From Allacma fusca (taxonomy: Eukaryota > Arthropoda > Collembola > Symphypleona > Sminthuridae), in contig OX359249.1 in the NCBI GenBank assembly GCA_947179485.1, positions 35,202,250-35,266,249 of the forward strand: a DNA stretch of 64,000 bases, given 5' to 3'. The notes below the pieces were generated by a model that was not told the origin of the DNA, did no database searches, and was given only the letters and a program-made list of their open reading frames with translations. Shown one piece after another: positions 51,473 through 61,647 of the stretch (position 1 is its first letter; every line of letters starts with the position of its first letter). Made by a program: the position numbers and the translations under genes.

Positions 51473-52610
51473 CAACGTTTTTGCCCGTTTTCTCGCTTCA
51501 GCAATGCATAAGGGGCTATATGAAGGCATATCCAGGTTCAGTTTTTCGAGCTCTTTCCAAAGAAATTTTCAGAATTGAGATCGGTCTGTAAATATAGGCA
51601 GTACGGGCGTCCAAAGTTTGAACGTTTTTGCCGGATTTCTCGCTTCAGCGATGCATAAGGGGCTATATGAAGGCATATTCGGGTTCAGTTTTTCGAGCTC
51701 TTTCCAAAGAAATTTTCATAATTGAGATCGGTCTGTAAATATAGGCAGTGCGGGCGTCCAAAGTTTGAACGTTTTTGCCCATTTTCTCGCTTCAGCATTG
51801 CATAAGGTGCTATATGAAGGCATATTCGGGTTCAGTTTTTAGAGCTCTTTCCAAAGAAATTTTCATAATTGAGATCGGTCTGTAAATATAGGCAGTACGG
51901 GCGTCCAAAGTTTGAACGTTTTTGCCGGATTTCTCGCTTCAGCGATGCATAAGGGGCTATATGAAGGCATATTCAGGTTCAGTTTTTCGAGCTCTTTCCA
52001 AAGAAATTTTCAGAATTGAGATCGGTCTGTAAATATAGGCAGTACGGGGTCCAAAGTTTCAACGTTTTTGCCCGTTTTCTCGCTTCAGCAATGCATAAGG
52101 GGCTATATGAAGGCATATCCAGGTTCAGTTTTTCGAGCTCTTTCCAAAGAAATTTTCAGAATTGAGATCGGTCTGTAAATATAGGCAGTACGGGCGTCCA
52201 AAGTTTGAACGTTTTTGCCGGATTTCTCGCTTCAGCGATGCATAAGGGGCTATATGAAGGCATATTCGGGTTCAGTTTTTCGAGCTCTTTCCAAAGAAAT
52301 TTTCATAATTGAGATCGGTCTGTAAATATAGGCAGTACGGGCGTCCAAAGTTTGAACGTTTTTGCCCATTTTCTCGCTTCAGCATTGCATAAGGTGCTAT
52401 ATGAAGGCATATTCGGGTTCAGTTTTTAGAGCTCTTTCCAAAGAAATTTTCATAATTGAGATCGGTCTGTAAATATAGGCAGTACGGGCGTCCAAAGTTT
52501 GAACGTTTTTGCCGGATTTCTCGCTTCAGCGATGCATAAGGGGCTATATGAAGGCATATTCAGGTTCAGTTTTTCGAGCTCTTTCCAAAGAAATTTTCAT
52601 AATTGAGATC
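51473..52610 (+). repeat. 4-monomer higher-order repeat, two copies
   Basis: The first copy runs from 51,473 to 52,059 and the second starts at 52,060. The offset is 587 bp, four monomers less one base. Each has, in order, 'tttcaacg', 'catatccagg', 'gccggattt', 'gcattgcataaggtgc' and 'tttttagagctc' (51,841 and 52,428). This block lies at the B/C junction and still carries the B-like 'catatccagg' and 'acggggtcc' variants. Confidence 0.75.
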
Positions 52611-52674
52611 GGTCTGTAAATATAGGCAGTACGGGCGTCCAAAGTTTGAACGTTTTTGCCCGTTTTCTCGCTTC

Positions 52675-55380
52675 AGCAACACATAAAGAGCTATATGAAG
52701 GCATATTCGGGTTCAGTTTTTCGAGCTCTTTCCAAAGAAATTTTCAGAATTGAGATCGGTGTGTAAATATAGGCAGTACGGGCGTCCAAAGTTTGAACGT
52801 TTTTGCCGGATTTCTCGCTTCAGCGATGCATAAGGGGCTATATGAAGGCATATTCGGGTTCAGTTTTTCGAGCTCTTTCCAAAGATATTTTCAGAATTGA
52901 GATCGGTCGGTAAATATAGGCAGTACGGGCGTCCAAAGTTTGAACGTTTTTGCCCGTTTTCTCGCTTCAGCAATGCATAAGGGGCTATATGAAGGCATAT
53001 TCAGGTTCAGTTTTTCGAGCTCTTTCCAAAAAAATTTTCAGAATTGAGATCGGTCGGTAAATATAGGCAGTACTGGCGTTCAAAGTTTGAACGTTTTTGC
53101 CCGTTTTCTCGCTTCAGCAACACATAAAGAGCTATATGAAGGCATATTCGGGTTCAGTTTTTCGAGCTCTTTCCAAAGAAATTTTCAGAATTGAGATCGG
53201 TCTGTAAATATAGGCAGTACGGGCGTCCAAAGTTTGAACGTTTTTGCCGGATTTCTCGCTTCAGCGATGCATAAGGGGCTATATGAAGGCATATTCGGGT
53301 TCAGTTTTTCGAGCTCTTTCCAAAGAAATTTTCATAATTGAGATCGGTCTGTAAATATAGGCAGTGCGGGCGTCCAAAGTTTGAACGTTTTTGCCCATTT
53401 TCTCGCTTCAGCATTGCATAAGGTGCTATATGAAGGCATATTCGGGTTCAGTTTTTCGAGCTCTTTCCAAAGAAATTTTCAGAATTGAGATCGGTCTGTA
53501 AATATAGGCAGTACGGGCGTCCAAAGTTTGAACGTTTTTGCCCATTTTCTCGCTACAGCATTGCATAAGGTGCTATATGAAGGCATATTCGGGTTCAGTT
53601 TTTCGAGCTCTTTCCAAAGAAATTTTCAGAATTGAGATCGGTCTGTAAATATAGGCAGTACGGGCGTCCAAAATTTGAACGTTTTTGCCGGATTTCTCGC
53701 TTCAGCGATGCATAAGGGGCTATATGAAGGCATATTCAGGTTCAGTTTTTCGAGCTCTTTCCAAAGAAATTTTCAGAATTGAGATCGGTCGGTAAATATA
53801 GGCAGTACTGGCGTTCAAAGTTTGAACGTTTTTGCCCGTTTTCTCGCTTCAGCAACACATAAAGAGCTATATGAAGGCATATTCGGGTTCAGTTTTTCGA
53901 GCTCTTTCCAAAGAAATTTTCAGAATTGAGATCGGTGTGTAAATATAGGCAGTACGGGCGTCCAAAGTTTCAACGTTTTTGCCGGATTTCTCGCTTCAGC
54001 GATGCATAAGGGGCTATATGAAGGCATATTCGGGTTCAGTTTTTCGAGCTCTTTCCAAAGATATTTTCAGAATTGAGATCGGTCGGTAAATATAGGCAGT
54101 ACGGGCGTCCAAAGTTTGAACGTTTTTGCCCGTTTTCTCGCTTCAGCAATGCATAAGGGGCTATATGAAGGCATATTCAGGTTCAGTTTTTCGAGCTCTT
54201 TCCAAAAAAATTTTCAGAATTGAGATCGGTCGGTAAATATAGGCAGTACTGGCGTTCAAAGTTTGAACGTTTTTGCCCGTTTTCTCGCTTCAGCAACACA
54301 TAAAGAGCTATATGAAGGCATATTCGGGTTCAGTTTTTCGAGCTCTTTCCAAAGAAATTTTCAGAATTGAGATCGGTCTGTAAATATAGGCAGTACGGGC
54401 GTCCAAAGTTTGAACGTTTTTGCCGGATTTCTCGCTTCAGCGATGCATAAGGGGCTATATGAAGGCATATTCGGGTTCAGTTTTTCGAGCTCTTTCCAAA
54501 GAAATTTTCATAATTGAGATCGGTCTGTAAATATAGGCAGTGCGGGCGTCCAAAGTTTGAACGTTTTTGCCCATTTTCTCGCTTCAGCATTGCATAAGGT
54601 GCTATATGAAGGCATATTCGGGTTCAGTTTTTCGAGCTCTTTCCAAAGAAATTTTCAGAATTGAGATCGGTCTGTAAATATAGGCAGTACGGGCGTCCAA
54701 AGTTTGAACGTTTTTGCCCATTTTCTCGCTACAGCATTGCATAAGGTGCTATATGAAGGCATATTCGGGTTCAGTTTTTCGAGCTCTTTCCAAAGAAATT
54801 TTCAGAATTGAGATCGGTCTGTAAATATAGGCAGTACGGGCGTCCAAAGTTTGAACGTTTTTGCCGGATTTCTCGCTTCAGCGATGCATAAGGGGCTATA
54901 TGAAGGCATATTCAGGTTCAGTTTTTCGAGCTCTTTCCAAAGAAATTTTCAGAATTGAGATCGGTCGGTAAATATAGGCAGTACTGGCGTTCAAAGTTTG
55001 AACGTTTTTGCCCGTTTTCTCGCTTCAGCAACACATAAAGAGCTATATGAAGGCATATTCGGGTTCAGTTTTTCGAGCTCTTTCCAAAGAAATTTTCAGA
55101 ATTGAGATCGGTGTGTAAATATAGGCAGTACGGGCGTCCAAAGTTTCAACGTTTTTGCCGGATTTCTCGCTTCAGCGATGCATAAGGGGCTATATGAAGG
55201 CATATTCGGGTTCAGTTTTTCGAGCTCTTTCCAAAGATATTTTCAGAATTGAGATCGGTCGGTAAATATAGGCAGTACGGGCGTCCAAAGTTTGAACGTT
55301 TTTGCCCGTTTTCTCGCTTCAGCAATGCATAAGGGGCTATATGAAGGCATATTCAGGTTCAGTTTTTCGAGCTCTTTCCA
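52675..55380 (+). repeat. 8-monomer higher-order repeat (1,176 bp), two full copies plus a partial third
   Basis: Rare markers recur exactly 1,176 bp apart: 'gatcggtgtg' at 52,758, 53,934 and 55,110, 'ccaaaaaaat' at about 53,026 and 54,202, 'cgctacagca' at 53,551 and 54,727, and 'tttcaacg' at 53,971 and 55,147. Copy 1 is about 52,675-53,850 and copy 2 about 53,851-55,026. The third is partial and passes into a different monomer order. Copy 1 has 'tttgaacg' where copies 2 and 3 have 'tttcaacg'. Confidence 0.85.
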
Positions 55381-58300
55381 AAGATATTTTCAGAATTGAG
55401 ATCGGTCGGTAAATATAGGCAGTACGGGCGTCCAAAGTTTGAACGTTTTTGCCCGTTTTCTCGCTTCAGCAATGCATAAGGGGCTATATGAAGGCATATT
55501 CAGGTTCAGTTTTTCGAGCTCTTTCCAAAGAAATTTTCAGAATTGAGATCGGTCGGTAAATATAGGCAGTACTGGCGTTCAAAGTTTGAACGTTTTTGCC
55601 CGTTTTCTCGCTTCAGCAACACATAAAGAGCTATATGAAGGCATATTCGGGTTCAGTTTTTCGAGCTCTTTCCAAAGAAATTTTCAGAATTGAGATCGGT
55701 CTGTAAATATAGGCAGTACGGGCGTCCAAAGTTTGAACGTTTTTGCCGGATTTCTCGCTTCAGCGATGCATAAGGGGCTATATGAAGGCATATTCGGGTT
55801 CAGTTTTTCGAGCTCTTTCCAAAGATATTTTCAGAATTGAGATCGGTCGGTAAATATAGGCAGTACTCTCGTCCAAAGTTTGAACGTTTTTGCCCGTTTT
55901 CTCGCTTCAGCAACACATAAAGAGCTATATGAAGGCATATTCGGGTTCAGTTTTTCGAGCTCTTTCCAAAGAAATTTTCAGAATTGAGATCGGTGTGTAA
56001 ATATAGGCAGTACGGGCGTCCAAAGTTTCAACGTTTTTGCCGGATTTCTCGCTTCAGCGATGCATAAGGGGCTATATGAAGGCATATTCGGGTTCAGTTT
56101 TTCGAGCTCTTTCCAAAGATATTTTCAGAATTGAGATCGGTCGGTAAATATAGGCAGTACGGGCGTCCAAAGTTTGAACGTTTTTGCCCGTTTTCTCGCT
56201 TCAGCAATGCATAAGGGGCTATATGAAGGCATATTCAGGTTCAGTTTTTCGAGCTCTTTCCAAAGAAATTTTCAGAATTGAGATCGGTCGGTAAATATAG
56301 GCAGTACTGGCGTTCAAAGTTTGAACGTTTTTGCCCGTTTTCTCGCTTCAGCAACACATAAAGAGCTATATGAAGGCATATTCGGGTTCAGTTTTTCGAG
56401 CTCTTTCCAAAGAAATTTTCAGAATTGAGATCGGTCGGTAAATATAGGCAGTACTGGCGTTCAAAGTTTGAACGTTTTTGCCCGTTTTCTCGCTTCAGCA
56501 ACACATAAAGAGCTATATGAAGGCATATTCGGGTTCAGTTTTTCGAGCTCTTTCCAAAGAAATTTTCATAATTGAGATCGGTCTGTAAATATAGGCAGTG
56601 CGGGCGTCCAAAGTTTGAACGTTTTTGCCCATTTTCTCGCTTCAGCATTGCATAAGGTGCTATATGAAGGCATATTCGGGTTCAGTTTTTCGAGCTCTTT
56701 CCAAAGAAATTTTCAGAATTGAGATCGGTCTGTAAATATAGGCAGTACGGGCGTCCAAAGTTTGAACGTTTTTGCCGGATTTCTCGCTTCAGCGATGCAT
56801 AAGGGGCTATATGAAGGCATATTCAGGTTCAGTTTTTCGAGCTCTTTCCAAAGAAATTTTCATAATTGAGATCGGTCTGTAAATATAGGCAGTACGGGCG
56901 TCCAAAGTTTGAACGTTTTTGCCCGTTTTCTCGCTTCAGCAACACATAAAGAGCTATATGAAGGCATATTCGGGTTCAGTTTTTCGAGCTCTTTCCAAAG
57001 AAATTTTCAGAATTGAGATCGGTGTGTAAATATAGGCAGTACGGGCGTCCAAAGTTTCAACGTTTTTGCCGGATTTCTCGCTTCAGCGATGCATAAGGGG
57101 CTATATGAAGGCATATTCGGGTTCAGTTTTTCGAGCTCTTTCCAAAGATATTTTCAGAATTGAGATCGGTCGGTAAATATAGGCAGTACGGGCGTCCAAA
57201 GTTTGAACGTTTTTGCCCGTTTTCTCGCTTCAGCAATGCATAAGGGGCTATATGAAGGCATATTCAGGTTCAGTTTTTCGAGCTCTTTCCAAAGAAATTT
57301 TCAGAATTGAGATCGGTCGGTAAATATAGGCAGTACTGGCGTTCAAAGTTTGAACGTTTTTGCCCGTTTTCTCGCTTCAGCAACACATAAAGAGCTATAT
57401 GAAGGCATATTCGGGTTCAGTTTTTCGAGCTCTTTCCAAAGAAATTTTCAGAATTGAGATCGGTGTGTAAATATAGGCAGTACGGGCGTCCAAAGTTTGA
57501 ACGTTTTTGCCGGATTTCTCGCTTCAGCGATGCATAAGGGGCTATATGAAGGCATATTCGGGTTCAGTTTTTCGAGCTCTTTCCAAAGATATTTTCAGAA
57601 TTGAGATCGGTCGGTAAATAAAGGCAGTACTCTCGTCCAAAGTTTGAACGTTTTTGCCCGTTTTCTCGCTTCAGCAACACATAAAGAGCTATATGAAGGC
57701 ATATTCGGGTTCAGTTTTTCGAGCTCTTTCCAAAGAAATTTTCAGAATTGAGATCGGTGTGTAAATATAGGCAGTACGGGCGTCCAAAGTTTCAACGTTT
57801 TTGCCGGATTTCTCGCTTCAGCGATGCATAAGGGGCTATATGAAGGCATATTCGGGTTCAGTTTTTCGAGCTCTTTCCAAAGATATTTTCAGAATTGAGA
57901 TCGGTCGGTAAATATAGGCAGTACGGGCGTCCAAAGTTTGAACGTTTTTGCCCGTTTTCTCGCTTCAGCAATGCATAAGGGGCTATATGAAGGCATATTC
58001 AGGTTCAGTTTTTCGAGCTCTTTCCAAAGAAATTTTCAGAATTGAGATCGGTCGGTAAATATAGGCAGTACTGGCGTTCAAAGTTTGAACGTTTTTGCCC
58101 GTTTTCTCGCTTCAGCAACACATAAAGAGCTATATGAAGGCATATTCGGGTTCAGTTTTTCGAGCTCTTTCCAAAGAAATTTTCAGAATTGAGATCGGTG
58201 TGTAAATATAGGCAGTACGGGCGTCCAAAGTTTGAACGTTTTTGCCGGATTTCTCGCTTCAGCGATGCATAAGGGGCTATATGAAGGCATATTCGGGTTC

Positions 58301-58460
58301 AGTTTTTCGAGCTCTTTCCAAAGATATTTTCAGAATTGAGATCGGTCGGTAAATATAGGCAGTACTCTCGTCCAAAGTTTGAACGTTTTTGCCCGTTTTC
58401 TCGCTTCAGCAATGCATAAGGAGCTATATGAAGGCATATTCGGGTTCAGTTTTTCGAGCT
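55380..58460 (+). repeat. Mixed-order part of region C
   Basis: The same monomer types as the 8-mer block appear in other orders. 'tttcaacg' lies at 55,147, 56,029, 57,058, 57,793 and 58,822, with gaps of 882, 1,029, 735 and 1,029 bp (6, 7, 5 and 7 monomers). A new left-arm variant 'agtactctcg' appears from 55,864 and recurs near 57,623, 58,362, 58,656 and 59,244. I see only rearranged satellite units here. Confidence 0.7.
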
Positions 58461-60120
58461 CTTTACAAAGAAATTTTCATAATTGAGATCGGTCGGTAAA
58501 TATAGGCAGTACGGGCGTCCAAAGTTTGAACGTTTTTGCCGGATTTCTCGCTTCAGCGATGCATAAGGGGCTATATGAAGGCATATTCGGGTTCAGTTTT
58601 TCGAGCTCTTTCCAAAGATATTTTCAGAATTGAGATCGGTCGGTAAATATAGGCAGTACTCTCGTCCAAAGTTTGAACGTTTTTGCCCGTTTTCTCGCTT
58701 CAGCAACACATAAAGAGCTATATGAAGGCATATTCGGGTTCAGTTTTTCGAGCTCTTTCCAAAGAAATTTTCAGAATTGAGATCGGTGTGTAAATATAGG
58801 CAGTACGGGCGTCCAAAGTTTCAACGTTTTTGCCGGATTTCTCGCTTCAGCGATGCATAAGGGGCTATATGAAGGCATATTCGGGTTCAGTTTTTCGAGC
58901 TCTTTCCAAAGAAATTTTCAGAATTGAGATCGGTCGGTAAATATAGGCAGTACTGGCGTTCAAAGTTTGAACGTTTTTGCCCGTTTTCTCGCTTCAGCAA
59001 CACATAAAGAGCTATATGAAGGCATATTCGGGTTCAGTTTTTCGAGCTCTTTCCAAAGAAATTTTCAGAATTGAGATCGGTGTGTAAATATAGGCAGTAC
59101 GGGCGTCCAAAGTTTGAACGTTTTTGCCGGATTTCTCGCTTCAGCGATGCATAAGGGGCTATATGAAGGCATATTCGGGTTCAGTTTTTCGAGCTCTTTC
59201 CAAAGATATTTTCAGAATTGAGATCGGTCGGTAAATATAGGCAGTACTCTCGTCCAAAGTTTGAACGTTTTTGCCCGTTTTCTCGCTTCAGCAATGCATA
59301 AGGAGCTATATGAAGGCATATTCGGGTTCAGTTTTTCGAGCTCTTTACAAAGAAATTTTCATAATTGAGATCGGTCGGTAAATATAGGCAGTACGGGCGT
59401 CCAAAGTTTGAACGTTTTTGCCGGATTTCTCGCTTCAGCGATGCATAAGGGGCTATATGAAGGCATATTCGGGTTCAGTTTTTTGAGCTCTTTCCAATGA
59501 AATTTTCAGAATTGAGATCGGTCTGTAAATATAGGCAGTACGGGCGTCCAAAGTTTGAACGTTTTTGCCGGATTTCTCGCTTCAGCGATGCATAAGGGGC
59601 TATATGAAGGCATATTCGGGTTCAGTTTTTCGAGCTCTTTCCAAAGAAATTTTCATAATTGAGATCGGTCTGTAAATATAGGCAGTACGGGCGTCCAAAG
59701 TTTGAACGTTTTTGCCCATTTTCTCGCTTCAGCATTGCATAAGGTGCTATATGAAGGCATATTCGGGTTCAGTTTTTAGAGCTCTTTCCAAAGAAATTTT
59801 CATAATTGAGATCGGTCTGTAAATATAGGCAGTACGGGCGTCCAAAGTTTGAACGTTTTTGCCGGATTTCTCGCTTCAGCGATGCATAAGGGGCTATATG
59901 AAGGCATATTCGGGTTCAGTTTTTCGAGCTCTTTCCAAAGAAATTTTCAGAATTGAGATCGGTCTGTAAATATAGGCAGTACGGGCGTCCAAAGTTTGAA
60001 CGTTTTTGCCGGATTTCTCGCTTCAGCGATGCACAAGGGGCTATATGAAGGCATATTCAGGTTCAGTTTTTCGAGCTCTTTCCAAAGAAATTTTCATAAT
60101 TGAGATCGGTCTGTAAATAT
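56650..60120 (+). repeat. Long duplication in region C, copy 1 (continues in copy 2 at the window end)
   Basis: Markers up to about 58.46 kb recur 4,998 bp downstream (34 monomers): 'tttcaacg' at 57,058 and 62,056, the same at 57,793 and 62,791, and 'ctctttacaaag' at 58,463 and 63,461. Markers after 59.345 kb recur 4,116 bp downstream (28 monomers): 'ccaatgaaat' at about 59,494 and 63,610, and 'tttttagagctc' at 59,778 and 63,894. The difference is the six-monomer tandem duplication between them. Confidence 0.75.
58463..59345 (+). repeat. 6-monomer tandem duplication in region C
   Basis: The rare 'ctctttacaaag' variant followed by 'ttcataatt' occurs at 58,463 and again at 59,345, exactly 882 bp or six monomers apart. 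It occurs again at 63,461. Flanking 'agtactctcg' and 'gcaatgcataaggagc' variants repeat with it. The extra six monomers explain why the long duplication has an offset of 34 monomers on one side and 28 on the other. Confidence 0.75.
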
Positions 60121-61647
60121 AGGCAGTACGGGCGTCCAAAGTTTGAACGTTTTTGCCCGTTTTCTCGCTTCAGCAACACATAAAGAGCTATATGAAGGCA
60201 TATTCGGGTTCAGTTTTTCGAGCTCTTTCCAAAGAAATTTTCAGAATTGAGATCGGTGTGTAAATATAGGCAGTACGGGCGTCCAAAGTTTGAACGTTTT
60301 TGCCGGATTTCTCGCTTCAGCGATGCATAAGGGGCTATATGAAGGCATATTCGGGTTCAGTTTTTCGAGCTCTTTCCAAAGATATTTTCAGAATTGAGAT
60401 CGGTCGGTAAATATAGGCAGTACGGGCGTCCAAAGTTTGAACGTTTTTGCCCGTTTTCTCGCTTCAGCAATGCATAAGGGGCTATATGAAGGCATATTCA
60501 GGTTCAGTTTTTCGAGCTCTTTCCAAAGAAATTTTCAGAATTGAGATCGGTCGGTAAATATAGGCAGTACTGGCGTTCAAAGTTTGAACGTTTTTGCCCG
60601 TTTTCTCGCTTCAGCAACACATAAAGAGCTATATGAAGGCATATTCGGGTTCAGTTTTTCGAGCTCTTTCCAAAGAAATTTTCAGAATTGAGATCGGTGT
60701 GTAAATATAGGCAGTACGGGCGTCCAAAGTTTCAACGTTTTTGCCGGATTTCTCGCTTCAGCGATGCATAAGGGGCTATATGAAGGCATATTCGGGTTCA
60801 GTTTTTCGAGCTCTTTCCAAAGATATTTTCAGAATTGAGATCGGTCGGTAAATATAGGCAGTACGGGCGTCCAAAGTTTGAACGTTTTTGCCCGTTTTCT
60901 CGCTTCAGCAATGCATAAGGGGCTATATGAAGGCATATTCAGGTTCAGTTTTTCGAGCTCTTTCCAAAGATATTTTCAGAATTGAGATCGGTCGGTAAAT
61001 ATAGGCAGTACGGGCGTCCAAAGTTTGAATGTTTTTGCCCGTTTTCTCGCTTCAGCAATGCATAAGGGGCTATATGAAGGCATATTCAGGTTCAGTTTTT
61101 CGAGCTCTTTCCAAAGAAATTTTCAGAATTGAGATCGGTCGGTAAATATAGGCAGTACTGGCGTTCAAAGTTTGAACGTTTTTGCCCGTTTTCTCGCTTC
61201 AGCAACACATAAAGAGCTATATGAAGGCATATTCGGGTTCAGTTTTTCGAGCTCTTTCCAAAGAAATTTTCAGAATTGAGATCGGTCTGTAAATATAGGC
61301 AGTACGGGCGTCCAAAGTTTGAACGTTTTTGCCGGATTTCTCGCTTCAGCGATGCATAAGGGGCTATATGAAGGCATATTCGGGTTCAGTTTTTCGAGCT
61401 CTTTCCAAAGAAATTTTCATAATTGAGATCGGTCTGTAAATATAGGCAGTGCGGGCGTCCAAAGTTTGAACGTTTTTGCCCATTTTCTCGCTTCAGCATT
61501 GCATAAGGTGCTATATGAAGGCATATTCGGGTTCAGTTTTTCGAGCTCTTTCCAAAGAAATTTTCAGAATTGAGATCGGTCTGTAAATATAGGCAGTACG
61601 GGCGTCCAAAGTTTGAACGTTTTTGCCCATTTTCTCGCTACAGCATT

